A stretch of 64,000 nucleotides of DNA from Brachybacterium sp036311905 (GTDB lineage: Bacteria > Actinomycetota > Actinomycetes > Actinomycetales > Dermabacteraceae), in contig NZ_JAZDCH010000025.1 in assembly GCF_036311905.1 (NCBI RefSeq), positions 193,852-257,851 on the forward strand, written 5' to 3'. The translations under genes were made by a program, and so were the position numbers. The notes under the pieces were generated by a model, which saw only the letters and a program-made list of their open reading frames with translations, was not told the DNA's origin and ran no database searches. Shown here one piece after another: positions 8,809 through 16,797 of the stretch (positions are counted from its first letter, which is position 1; each line of letters starts with the position of its first letter).

Positions 8809-9371
8809 GGCCGGAGGCGCCCTTCTACGTCGGCACCACCCGCCCCTCCTCGGTGGGCTGGACCCGCATCGCCCTGACCCTGGTCGCCGGGGTCGTGGCG
8901 GTCGTGCTCGTCGCCGGCCAGCTGCCGATGCCGGTGGCCGTCGCCGCCGGCGCCGTCTTCGCGCTGCTGGCCCTGTGGACCTGGATGGGCCAGTGGACGC
9001 GCTTCATCGTCGACGGCCACGGCGTGACCGTGAGCCTCGGCGGGTTCCTGCCGCGCGCCCCGTGGCCGCTGGCCGACTTCCGCACCGTGCAGCTGCGGGA
9101 GGTCCCGTCCTCGAGCGTCGGGGTCACCGTCGGCGGCTTCGGCTGGCGACGCGGCCGCGCGATGGCCGCGACCCCCGAGCAGGTGCGCCCCGTCGGCAAG
9201 TTGAAGGTGTACACCCTCGGGGAGGTGCAGGCGCGGTACCGGCTGCTGGTGACCCGCTCGGGCACCCAGGTGGAGATCATCTCTCGCGAGGGCGATCACT
9301 ACCTCCTCTCCCCCGTCGACGTGGAGGCCACCGCCGCGGCGATCGAGCAGGCGATCCGCGCGCGGCGCTGA
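8805..9371 (+). CDS. Small membrane protein with PH-like C-terminal domain
   Basis: 188 aa from GTG 8805, overlapping the peptidase stop by 4 bases. Two hydrophobic helices lie about residues 20-60 (ALTLVAGVVAVVLVAG and a second one ending TWMGQW), followed by a soluble beta-rich domain of about 120 residues (FIVDGHGVTVSLG, then YRLLVTRSGTQVEIISR) that reads like the bacterial PH/DUF3093-like membrane proteins. No catalytic residues are seen. Translational coupling with the M13 peptidase suggests joint expression; function unknown. Confidence 0.8.
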   Translation: MRPEAPFYVGTTRPSSVGWTRIALTLVAGVVAVVLVAGQLPMPVAVAAGAVFALLALWTWMGQWTRFIVDGHGVTVSLGGFLPRAPWPLADFRTVQLREVPSSSVGVTVGGFGWRRGRAMAATPEQVRPVGKLKVYTLGEVQARYRLLVTRSGTQVEIISREGDHYLLSPVDVEATAAAIEQAIRARR

Positions 9372-9388
9372 GCACCCCCGGCTCGCGG

Positions 9389-9394
9389 TAGACT
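9389..9394 (+). promoter_or_regulatory. -10 box upstream of TPP riboswitch
   Basis: TAGACT fits TANNNT and lies about 20 bases before the riboswitch. The same hexamer is found in the whiB7 promoter and before the DUF3107 gene. No clear -35 was found. Confidence 0.4.
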
Positions 9395-9410
9395 GCCCGT
9401 CGGTCATCCA

Positions 9411-9501
9411 CTGACAGGGGAGCACCACCGGGGTGCTGAGAGTGCGCGCAGGCGCAGACCCTCGAACCTGATCCGGGTCACACCGGCGGAGGGAGTCGGG
9501 A
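9411..9501 (+). promoter_or_regulatory. TPP riboswitch (THI element)
   Basis: The conserved thiamine-pyrophosphate aptamer is readable directly: CTGAGA at 9436-9441 and, downstream, GAACCTGATC at 9464-9473 with the closing GCGGAGGGAGTC. GAC near the 5' end can pair with GTC at the 3' end to form P1. Binding of TPP is expected to shut off the downstream genes. The aptamer sits directly before ykoE and the YkoD-YkoC fusion, which fits the known thiamine regulation of ykoEDC-type uptake systems. Confidence 0.95.
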
Positions 9502-9505
9502 TTTC

Positions 9506-9552
9506 CGTGCGGGACCCCGCGTCCCGCACGCCCCTTCCGGGATCGGAAGGAG
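9506..9552 (+). promoter_or_regulatory. Riboswitch expression platform: two hairpins, second hides the Shine-Dalgarno
   Basis: A perfect 10-bp stem (9506-9515 with 9521-9530) is followed by a 7-bp stem CCTTCCG (9533-9539) / CGGAAGG (9544-9550). The second stem covers most of the GGAAGGAG ribosome-binding site of ykoE. No T-run follows, so control is more likely at translation initiation than at termination. Confidence 0.6.
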
Positions 9553-9557
9553 ACGTG

Positions 9558-10151
9558 ATGAACCGTTATCGCACCATCGACCTGCTGGTCACCGTCCTGA
9601 TCGGCGCGGCCTTCGGGGTCGCGTTCATCGGCTACGGACTGCTGTACTCGTTGATCGACCCCCTCACCTCGGCGTTCGCGCCGGCGCAGGGGCTGCTCGC
9701 GGGGATCTGGCTGCTGCCGGCCGTGCTCGCGGGGCTCATCGTCCGCAAGCCGGGTGCGGCGCTGCTCGCCGAGATGGTCGCCGCGGTGCTGTCCATGCTG
9801 CTGGGCTCCCAGTGGGGCTGGGGCACGGCCATCTCGGGCCTCGTGCAGGGAGGCGGCGTGGAGCTGGCCTTCCTGCTCGTCGGGTACCGCCGCTTCACGC
9901 TCCCCGTGGCGATGCTCGGCGGCGTGCTCGGCGCGGCTCTCGAATGGGGCTGGGAGAAGCTCGTCTACTACCAGGAGATGAGCTGGTCGTTCTCGCTGAT
10001 CATGCTCGGCTTCTTCCTGATCTCGGGGGCGCTGCTCGCCGGGGCGCTCGGCTGGGTCGCGACCCGCGCCCTCGTCGCCACCGGTGCCGTGGACTCCCTC
10101 GCCGCGGGTCGGGAGCACGCCCGCCGGCCCGCCGCGGCGCCGACGAGATGA
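9558..10151 (+). CDS. ykoE: ECF transporter substrate-binding (S) component YkoE
   Basis: 197 aa integral membrane protein with about six hydrophobic helices. YkoE-family proteins bind hydroxymethylpyrimidine or another thiamine precursor in the membrane and dock onto an ECF energising module. The start ATG 9558 follows GGAAGGAG at 9545-9552; a GTG at 9507 is inside the regulatory hairpin and is rejected. The TPP riboswitch upstream and the fused ATPase/EcfT gene 7 bases downstream support thiamine-linked uptake. Confidence 0.88.
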   Translation: MNRYRTIDLLVTVLIGAAFGVAFIGYGLLYSLIDPLTSAFAPAQGLLAGIWLLPAVLAGLIVRKPGAALLAEMVAAVLSMLLGSQWGWGTAISGLVQGGGVELAFLLVGYRRFTLPVAMLGGVLGAALEWGWEKLVYYQEMSWSFSLIMLGFFLISGALLAGALGWVATRALVATGAVDSLAAGREHARRPAAAPTR

Positions 10152-10158
10152 TGACGCC

Positions 10159-12366
10159 ATGACGACCGCTCGCCCCGCCGTCGTCCTCGGGGCCGAGGAG
10201 GGCGCCGCGCCGGAGGAGCTCGTGCTGCGCGAGCTCCGCTGGCGACCGTGGACCCGGCCCGACCCGACGCTCGACGGCCTGACCCTGCGGATCCCCGCCG
10301 GGCAGCGGGTCCTCCTCGCGGGGCCGAGCGGGAGCGGCAAGTCGACGGTGCTGCGAGCCCTCGCCGGCCTCCTCGACCCGGAGGACGGCGAGCTCGCCGG
10401 CACCGCCCCCGGGCCCGCCGAGCGCGCCGGGCAGCGGGGGCTGCTGCTGCAGAACCCGTCGCAGGCGATGGTCGGCGCGACCGTCACCCGCGATGCCGCG
10501 TTCGGTCCCGAGAACGCGGCCCTGCCCCGGCAGGAGATCCACGAGCGGGTCGCCGCGGCGCTCGAGGCCGCCCGCGTGGACGTCGAGGCGGGGCGCCCGC
10601 CCCTGGACTGCTCGGGCGGGCAGCAGCAGCGGATCGCGCTCGCCGGGGCGCTCGCCCTGCACCCGGGGGCGCTGCTGCTCGACGAGCCGACGAGCATGCT
10701 GGACCCGGCGACCGCCGCCGCGGTGCGGGACGAGATCCTGCGCGCCGCCGACGGCCGGACCCTCGTCGTCGCCGATCACGACGTCGCCGCCTGGGCGGAC
10801 CGGGTGGATCGCCTCGTCGTCCTCGGGGCGCAGGGCCGGATCCTCGCCGACGGCTCCCCCGCCGCCGTTCTCGCCACGCACCACGAGGTGCTCGAGGCGG
10901 CGGGCGTGCTGCCGCGCGCCGAGGTCCCGCCGCCGTCGGCGCGTCCGCCCGCGGGATCCCCGGATCCCGCCGACGGGTCGGCCACCGCCGGGACCCGGCC
11001 CGGGGTGTCCCGCGGCGAGGTCGTCGCGGCGCTGCGCGGGGTGCGGGTCCCCGCGCGGGGCCTGCGCACCCCCGTCGACCTCGTCGCCCGGTCGGGCGAG
11101 CTGACCGTGCTGACCGGAGTGAGCGGCGCGGGGAAGTCGACCCTGTTGGACCTGCTCCTCGATCCCTCCCGCGCTCCAAGCACCGCCCCGACGCGTCGCG
11201 CGCCCGACGAGCCCGACGCTCTGGGCGCCGTCGACCGGCCCGGACCGGGCGGCATCGCGGCCGTCCCCCAGGACCCGTCGCTCGGGGTCGTGGCCGCGAC
11301 GGTGCGGGAGGAGCTGACCGCGTCCCCGTTCGCGGATCCGGAGCGGGCGGGCGAGCTGCTGCGCCTCGCCGATCTCGCGCCGCTCGCCGACGTGCATCCG
11401 CACCGGCTCTCCGGCGGGGAGCAGCGGCGGCTCGCCCTCGCCGCCGCCCTCGCCCAGCGGCCCCGGCTGCTCGTGCTCGACGAGCCGACCGTCGGCCTCG
11501 ACGCGGGCCGCTCCCGCGCCGTGCTCGCCCTGCTGCACCATGCGGCGGACGAGGGCTGCGCCGTGCTCGCCGCGACGCATGACCCGGCACTCGTCGCGGC
11601 GGCCGACGCGCGCGTCCACCTGCCCGCCCCGTCGGCGCCCGCCCGTCCGCCCGCGCCGCGGCGCGTCCCCGCCGACGCCCTGAACCCGCTGACCCTGTGC
11701 CTGATCGGGATCCTCGCCGCGATCGGGTCGTTCGCCGTGAGCACCTGGCAGGGCGGCCTCCTCGCCCTGCTGCCGCTCGTGGTGCTCGCCCCGCTCACGG
11801 TGCGCAGCCTCCGCGGCGGTCTCCTGCGCCTCGTGCCGGTGCTGCTCGCCGCCGCGGGACTCGCCTGGACCACGGCCCTGCTGGGCGAGGCGGCCGCACT
11901 CTCCGCGGAGGGCTGGCGGCGGGGCCTCGCCGAGGCGCTGCGGCTGACGACGTTCGTCGCGCCGGGGGTGCTCGCGCTCGGCAGCGTGGATCCGAGCGCG
12001 CTCGGCGACGCCCTAGGCGGTCGGCTGCGCTGGCCCGGCCGTCCGGTCGCGGCCGCCGTCGCGGCGCTCGTGCGGGTCGGTCATCTGCAGCGGCAGTGGC
12101 ACCTGATCGTCCGCACGCGGATCCTGCGGGGCCTCGGCACCGCCCGCTCGCCGCGACTGCTCGCCGGGGCGACGCTGTCGCTGCTGGTCGACACCCTGCG
12201 CGGCGCCGAGCAGCAGGCGCTCGCGATGGATGCCCGCGGCTTCGCGACGGCCCGGCACCGCACCTGGTCGGTGCCGAGCCCGTTGGGCCGCGCCGACCTG
12301 CTGGGCCTGCTCCTCGCCGTGTGGCTGCTCGTCTGGCCGGCCGCGGCGGAGCTGCTGGTGCGCTGA
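10159..12366 (+). CDS. ykoD: Fused ECF transporter energising module: two ATPases plus EcfT (YkoD-YkoC)
   Basis: 735 aa with three modules. ATPase 1, residues about 15-260: Walker A GPSGSGKST at 55-63, signature CSGGQQQR near 151 (Cys for the usual Leu), Walker B LLLDEPTS. ATPase 2, about 295-495: Walker A GVSGAGKST at 320-328, signature LSGGEQRR, Walker B LVLDEPTV. The rest is an EcfT-like membrane domain with about five helices and the coupling motif AMDARGF. In Bacillus subtilis YkoD (double ATPase) and YkoC (T) are separate; here they are one polypeptide. It powers YkoE-mediated uptake and is under the same TPP riboswitch. Confidence 0.9.
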   Translation: MTTARPAVVLGAEEGAAPEELVLRELRWRPWTRPDPTLDGLTLRIPAGQRVLLAGPSGSGKSTVLRALAGLLDPEDGELAGTAPGPAERAGQRGLLLQNPSQAMVGATVTRDAAFGPENAALPRQEIHERVAAALEAARVDVEAGRPPLDCSGGQQQRIALAGALALHPGALLLDEPTSMLDPATAAAVRDEILRAADGRTLVVADHDVAAWADRVDRLVVLGAQGRILADGSPAAVLATHHEVLEAAGVLPRAEVPPPSARPPAGSPDPADGSATAGTRPGVSRGEVVAALRGVRVPARGLRTPVDLVARSGELTVLTGVSGAGKSTLLDLLLDPSRAPSTAPTRRAPDEPDALGAVDRPGPGGIAAVPQDPSLGVVAATVREELTASPFADPERAGELLRLADLAPLADVHPHRLSGGEQRRLALAAALAQRPRLLVLDEPTVGLDAGRSRAVLALLHHAADEGCAVLAATHDPALVAAADARVHLPAPSAPARPPAPRRVPADALNPLTLCLIGILAAIGSFAVSTWQGGLLALLPLVVLAPLTVRSLRGGLLRLVPVLLAAAGLAWTTALLGEAAALSAEGWRRGLAEALRLTTFVAPGVLALGSVDPSALGDALGGRLRWPGRPVAAAVAALVRVGHLQRQWHLIVRTRILRGLGTARSPRLLAGATLSLLVDTLRGAEQQALAMDARGFATARHRTWSVPSPLGRADLLGLLLAVWLLVWPAAAELLVR

Positions 12367-12395
12367 GCGGACGCGCATGACAGACCGCAGGGCCG

Positions 12396-12407
12396 TAGCC
12401 TGGGGCG
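12396..12407 (+). promoter_or_regulatory. -10 box for leaderless ankyrin gene
   Basis: TAGCCT at 12396-12401 lies exactly 6 bases before ATG 12408, with no Shine-Dalgarno in between. Confidence 0.45.
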
Positions 12408-12842
12408 ATGGACGATGACACGCTGAACCCCACCCCCACCCCCGAGGACGAGGCCGTTCTCGAGCTGGCGCGCACGATGCTGGACGCCGCTCGGCAGGGC
12501 GACGCGGCGACCCTGCTGTCCCTCGTGGATCAGGGCGCTCCGGTCAACCTCCGCGACGGCGCCGGGAACTCGGCGCTGATGCTCGCCGCCTACCACGGGC
12601 ACGCAGAGCTCGTCGCCGAGCTGGCGGCGCGCGGGGCGGATGTCGACCTGCTGAACGACCGCGGCCAGTCCCCGCTCGCGGGCGCCGCGTTCAAGGGCGA
12701 TGCGGCCGTGGCGCGGGCGCTGCTCGCGGCCGGCGCGGATCCGAGCCTCGGCACGCCCGATGCGCGCGAGACTGCCCGCTACTTCGAGCGCGCCGAGATC
12801 GTCGCGCTGCTCGATGAGGCGGGCGGCCCGGACGCCGCCTGA
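12408..12842 (+). CDS. Ankyrin-repeat protein
   Basis: 144 aa with no signal peptide. After a charged N-terminal helix, ankyrin units can be read: AARQGDAATLLSLVDQGAPVN, then GNSALMLAAYHGHAELVAELAARGA, GQSPLAGAAFKGDAAVARALLAAGA and a terminal partial unit. Small three-to-four-repeat ankyrin proteins act as protein-binding modules; in some bacteria one is paired with catalase. No catalase lies nearby. Partner unknown. Confidence 0.88.
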   Translation: MDDDTLNPTPTPEDEAVLELARTMLDAARQGDAATLLSLVDQGAPVNLRDGAGNSALMLAAYHGHAELVAELAARGADVDLLNDRGQSPLAGAAFKGDAAVARALLAAGADPSLGTPDARETARYFERAEIVALLDEAGGPDAA

Positions 12843-12857
12843 CGCTCTGCCCCCCGG

Positions 12858-13403
12858 TCAGTCCTGCGGGTGGCGGTACACCATCGGCACGTGCTCGATC
12901 CCGGCCTCGAGGAACATCTCGCCGGCCTTCTCGTAGCCCATCCCCAGGTACCACCGCTCGAGATACGCCTGCGCGTCGATGTGCACCTCGGCGCGCGGGT
13001 CGAGCTCGTGGGTGACGTCGAGGGCGGCGCGCATGATGCGGCCGCCGAACCCGTCGCGGCGGTTCGCGGCGCGCACCGCGAGGCGGCCGATGCGCAACGT
13101 GCCGTCGGCCTCGCGCATGATGCGGATGTGCGCGGCGGGCTCTCGCTCGAGGCCGGCTGCCTCGGCCTCCGGGCCGGGCACCTCGATCCACAACAGGATC
13201 GTCGTGGGCTCGAGGTCGCGGCCGTCGAGGTCGGGATCGGTGGCGCCCTGCTCGATCGAGAAGACGTCCTGGCGGAGCTTCGCGAGGAGGTAGAGCGTGC
13301 GGGGGTCGATCTCGCGGACGGGGGCGCGGCGCAGCACCGCTCCGGTCGCGGGATCGGCGGCGGAGGCCGCGGGATGGATCACGGGATCGGACATGCCGCT
13401 CAC
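12858..13403 (-). CDS. ElaA-like GNAT acetyltransferase
   Basis: 181 aa from GTG 13403, overlapping the stop of pip by 4 bases (ATG 13394 is an alternative). The N-terminal LYLLAKLRQDVFSIEQG block is the ElaA signature, followed by a GNAT core with the acetyl-CoA segment IGRLAVRAANRRDGFGGRIM and the terminal YEKAGEMFLEAGIEHVPM. The substrate of ElaA proteins is not established. It is the last gene of the rpiB-nei-pip-elaA operon, all joined by 1-4-base overlaps. Confidence 0.88.
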   Translation of the reverse strand: MSGMSDPVIHPAASAADPATGAVLRRAPVREIDPRTLYLLAKLRQDVFSIEQGATDPDLDGRDLEPTTILLWIEVPGPEAEAAGLEREPAAHIRIMREADGTLRIGRLAVRAANRRDGFGGRIMRAALDVTHELDPRAEVHIDAQAYLERWYLGMGYEKAGEMFLEAGIEHVPMVYRHPQD

Positions 13404-14452
13404 TGTACTGAGCGGTCACCGCCCGCAGCGGTCTCGACCCGGGTGATCATCTCCTCCATCGCCCGCCGCCAGGCCGCGACCATCGCGGGGCCGCCATGCC
13501 CTTCCTCCTCGACGACCTCGAGACGGGAGGCGGGCCAGGCGCGGTGCAGCTCCCAGGCGGTGCGCAGCGGTCCCGAGACGTCGCGACGCCCGTGGATCAG
13601 CACGGCCGGGAGGTGCGCGATGCGGGGCATCCCGCCGAGCAGCCCGGAGCCGGGCTCGGCCCCCCAGGGCACGGCGTGATCGGCGACGAAGCCGTCATGG
13701 GCCCAGTAGTGGGCGACCAGCCGCGCGAAGCCCCGGGCCTGCTCGGTGACGGACTGGTCGGCGGGGACCGAGTGCGAGCGCACGGTGGCGCCGGTGCCGA
13801 TGCGGATGTGCTCGTCCTCCCAGGCGGTCCAGGCCCGCACCGCCTCGTCGACGAGGGCGGGATCCGCGGCGGTGAGCATCTGCCGGTAGGCCTCGATCAG
13901 CCGCAGCGGCCCGCCGCGCCGATAGGCGGTGCGGTGCTCGGCGAGGTCGGCCAGCTCGTCCCAGACCTCGGGGTGGATCGCCCCGACCTGCTCGGTGATC
14001 CAGTCGACCTCGGCGCGGGAGGTGCTGGTCACCGCCATCAGCACGATGCCGAGCACCCGGTCGGGGTGGCTCTGGGCGTAGGCGAGCGCGAGGGTCGACC
14101 CCCAGGAGACGCCCTGGAGGATCCACGCCTCGATCCCGAGGTGCTCGCGCAGCGCCTCGAGGTCGGCGATCAGGTGACCGGTGGTCTGGGCGCCGAGGTC
14201 CACGGCCCCGGGGGCTCCGGCGGGCGGAGTGCTCTCGCCCGCGCCGCGCTGCGAGAGGCCGACGAGGCGGATGCGCTCGGCGGGGACGTTGCGCCGGTAG
14301 CCGGGCGTGAGCCGCCCGCCCGGGCCACCGTGGAGGTACAGGGCGGGGACCCCGCCCTCGCTGCCGGAGGTCTCGACGGCGATCTCGTGGCCCTCGCCGA
14401 CGGCGAGCCGGCCGGTGCCGAGCAGCGGGGCAGGGTCAGGCTGGGGGATCAC
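13400..14452 (-). CDS. pip: Proline iminopeptidase-like alpha/beta hydrolase
   Basis: About 350 aa from GTG 14452, overlapping nei by 4 bases. Alpha/beta-hydrolase fold of the S33 family: oxyanion-hole LHGGPGG, nucleophile elbow GVSWGSTL, acid in HGRRDVSGP and histidine in EEEGHGG near the C-terminus. S33 enzymes release N-terminal proline from peptides; the lid insertion between elbow and acid (about 100 residues) matches prolyl aminopeptidase. Other alpha/beta-hydrolase activity cannot be ruled out. Confidence 0.85.
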   Translation of the reverse strand: MIPQPDPAPLLGTGRLAVGEGHEIAVETSGSEGGVPALYLHGGPGGRLTPGYRRNVPAERIRLVGLSQRGAGESTPPAGAPGAVDLGAQTTGHLIADLEALREHLGIEAWILQGVSWGSTLALAYAQSHPDRVLGIVLMAVTSTSRAEVDWITEQVGAIHPEVWDELADLAEHRTAYRRGGPLRLIEAYRQMLTAADPALVDEAVRAWTAWEDEHIRIGTGATVRSHSVPADQSVTEQARGFARLVAHYWAHDGFVADHAVPWGAEPGSGLLGGMPRIAHLPAVLIHGRRDVSGPLRTAWELHRAWPASRLEVVEEEGHGGPAMVAAWRRAMEEMITRVETAAGGDRSVQ

Positions 14453-15522
14453 GGCGCAGCGAGCGCCCAGGGCGCGGCGGGATGCTGCCGGGTCCACGGG
14501 GCGCGACGGCTGCGCATCCCCTGGCAGCGGGGGCACCAGTACACGGTGCGGCCCGCCATCGCGGCGCTCCGGATGACGGTGGAGCAGACCCGGCAGGGCA
14601 GGGTCTGCCGGTGGTAGACGTAGAAGGACTGCTCGCGCGGGATGACGTCCGGGTCCTCGTCCCCGTTCTGCCGGGTGCGCCGACGGGGCTCGAGGATCTG
14701 CGCCTCGATCTCGCGGTGCTCCGGCTGCGTGGTGACGATGCGACCGGTCCGCGCGCCGTAGGCGATCAGCGGCACCAGGTCCTCCCAGAGCCCCTCGACC
14801 AGACCGCGGCCGAGCTCCCGGCCGGGCACCCAGGGGTCGAGCCGGGCGCGCCACAGCAGCTCGGCGCGGTAGATGTTGCCGATCCCGGCCACCACCGACT
14901 GGTCCATCAGTTGGGTGCCGATCGCGGTGCGGGAGCGCAGTACCCGGTCCACGAAGCGGCCCGGGTCCGCGTCCGTCCGGAGCGGGTCCGGCCCGAGCCG
15001 CTCGAGGAGCGCGGTGCGCTGCGCGGCGTCGTAGATCTCGCACGCGGTCGGCCCGGTGAGGTCGGCGAGCCCGTGCTCGCCCACCAGGCGCAGGCGCACC
15101 GTCTCGCGCGGCACGAGGCGGCGCCACGAATCGTCGGCCGCCCCATCCGCCGCCCCGTCCGCCGAGCCGTCGGCCGAGCCGTCTGCCGCGAGTGCCTCCT
15201 CCCGTTCGCCGATCCGCAGCCGCGGGGCGCCGATCGCGTGGGCCGTGGCGAAGCCGGGGTCCCCGGCGAAGGTCCACGAGCCGTACAGGCCCAGATGGAC
15301 GTGCACGATCCGGATGACGGCGTCGCCGAGGGGCACGTCGGCCGTCGGCGCGAGATGGAGCAGCAGGTGCTTGCCGGCCGCCTCGGCCTCGAGCAGGGTC
15401 CAGCCCGAGAGCGCCGCCGCCTCCGGGAAGCGCCCCTGCGGGCTGGACGCCAGCACGCGGCGCCCGCCGAAGCCGCGGCGCAGCGCTGCGGCGAGCCGAT
15501 GGACGGTGTGTCCCTCGGGCAT
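14449..15522 (-). CDS. nei: Fpg/Nei-family DNA glycosylase (endonuclease VIII type)
   Basis: 357 aa bifunctional base-excision repair enzyme. The N-terminus MPEGHTVHRLA has the catalytic Pro2 and Glu3; a helix-two-turn-helix segment (DQSVVAGIGNIYRAELLW) and a C-terminal zinc finger (C-x2-C-x16-C-x2-C) complete the family plan. A low-complexity insert of Ala-Asp-Gly repeats near residues 112-132, encoded by a run of near-identical 12-base units (15138-15186), is not usual in the family. It starts on the last base of the rpiB stop codon (TGATG), implying coupled translation. Confidence 0.92.
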   Translation of the reverse strand: MPEGHTVHRLAAALRRGFGGRRVLASSPQGRFPEAAALSGWTLLEAEAAGKHLLLHLAPTADVPLGDAVIRIVHVHLGLYGSWTFAGDPGFATAHAIGAPRLRIGEREEALAADGSADGSADGAADGAADDSWRRLVPRETVRLRLVGEHGLADLTGPTACEIYDAAQRTALLERLGPDPLRTDADPGRFVDRVLRSRTAIGTQLMDQSVVAGIGNIYRAELLWRARLDPWVPGRELGRGLVEGLWEDLVPLIAYGARTGRIVTTQPEHREIEAQILEPRRRTRQNGDEDPDVIPREQSFYVYHRQTLPCRVCSTVIRSAAMAGRTVYWCPRCQGMRSRRAPWTRQHPAAPWALAAP

Positions 15523-15992
15523 CAGGCGCCGGGCGCCTCGTACCCGCCGGTCCGCTCGTAGCGCGCCATCAGCTCGATGCGCCGCTGGTGGCGCTCCTCG
15601 CCGGAGAACGGCTCGGCGAGGAAGACGTCGATGAGGTGCTCGAGCTCCTCCTCGTCGTGCTGGCGGGCGCCCACCGAGATGACGTTGGCGTCGTTGTGCT
15701 GCCGGGCGAGACGCGCCGTGTCCTCATTCCACACGAGGGCCGCGCGCACCCCGGCGACCTTGTTCGCAGCGATCTGCTCGCCGTTGCCCGAGCCGCCGAT
15801 GACGATGCCGAGCGCCGACGGGTCCGCGACGACGGCCTCGCCGACGGCGGTGCAGAAGGGCGGGTAGTCGTCGAGGGCGTCGTACTCGTGGGCACCGTGG
15901 TCGGTGACTTCGTGGCCCTTGTTCTGCAGGTTGGCGACGAGGCGGTTCTTGAGCTCGAAGCCGGCGTGGTCGGTGCCGATGTGCACGCGCAT
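15522..15992 (-). CDS. rpiB: Ribose-5-phosphate isomerase B
   Basis: 156 aa LacAB/RpiB isomerase that interconverts ribose-5-P and ribulose-5-P in the pentose phosphate pathway. The N-terminal HIGTDHAGFELK, the catalytic-base cysteine in PPFCTAVGEAV and the phosphate-binding IGGSGNGEQIAANKV are as in actinobacterial RpiB. ATG 15992 follows GAAGGAA. It is the first gene of the operon with nei, pip and elaA. Confidence 0.95.
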   Translation of the reverse strand: MRVHIGTDHAGFELKNRLVANLQNKGHEVTDHGAHEYDALDDYPPFCTAVGEAVVADPSALGIVIGGSGNGEQIAANKVAGVRAALVWNEDTARLARQHNDANVISVGARQHDEEELEHLIDVFLAEPFSGEERHQRRIELMARYERTGGYEAPGA

Positions 15993-16088
15993 GGGGTGGG
16001 GGTTCCTTCGGGAGCGGGGTCGGAGAAGTCGCGGGGCGGAGCGGGAGCGGGCTGGAACGGCCGGTCGGGGCCGGCCGGCCCGCTCGGC

Positions 16089-16706
16089 TCAGGAGAGGTC
16101 GATGCCGCCGGTGCGCTGGCGCTTGAGCTCGTAGAAGCCCGACAGCTCGGACATGGTCGCGAGCGCGTCCAGCAGGCGGCCGGCGTCTTCGCCCTTCGGA
16201 GCCGGGGAGAGGACCGGTCCGAAGTAGGCGGTGCCCTCGCCGAAGGAGATCACCGGCGTGCCCACGTCGTTGCCGACGCGGGAGATCGCGTCCTGGTGGG
16301 AGGCGCGCAGCGCCTGATCGGTCTCGTCGCCGGGGACGTCCTCGTAGACGTCGATCAGCGAGGCGGGCAGCTCGGCGGCCGCGAGAGCCTCGACGGCGAC
16401 GGCGCGACGATCCTTGTTCCCGCCCACGTGATAGCGCTCGCCCCAGGCGGTGTACCAGCGGGAGAAGGCCTCGGCGCCCTCGGTGCGGCGGATCTCGATC
16501 GCGAGGCGCGCGGCGCCGATGGTCTGGTTGGTGGAGGCGCGGTAGTCGGGATCGAGGTCGTTGCCCTCGTTGAGCACGTAGAGGGACATGACGGAGAACA
16601 ACGGCTCCACCTCGCGGACCTGGGCGGCGTGCTGCAGCCAGCGGCTGGTCATCCAGGCGAAGGGGCAGGCGGGATCGACGAACAGCTCGACACGGCGGGC
16701 GGTCAT
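16089..16706 (-). CDS. DsbA-like mycothiol-dependent nitroreductase / mycoredoxin-2 family protein
   Basis: 205 aa thioredoxin-fold protein with the DsbA helical insertion, resembling mycobacterial Rv2466c, which uses mycothiol as electron donor. The active-site region reads VDPACPFAWMTSRWL: C14 is kept, but the second cysteine of the CPWC motif of Rv2466c is Ala17, so a monothiol mechanism with mycothiol is implied. The cis-Pro loop is VGTPVISF, and the C-terminal FFGP-like YFGPVLSPAPKG and ELKRQRT blocks match the family. ATG 16706 follows GAGGAG. Mycothiol for it could come from mshA/mshB 12 kb away. Confidence 0.82.
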   Translation of the reverse strand: MTARRVELFVDPACPFAWMTSRWLQHAAQVREVEPLFSVMSLYVLNEGNDLDPDYRASTNQTIGAARLAIEIRRTEGAEAFSRWYTAWGERYHVGGNKDRRAVAVEALAAAELPASLIDVYEDVPGDETDQALRASHQDAISRVGNDVGTPVISFGEGTAYFGPVLSPAPKGEDAGRLLDALATMSELSGFYELKRQRTGGIDLS

Positions 16707-16797
16707 TTCGGCTCCTCGGGTTCGGGGGTGATGCGCTCCATTCTGTCATCGCGCAAATCCCGTTGCGCCGGTCCGTCCGCCGGGGTTGGATTCTCTG

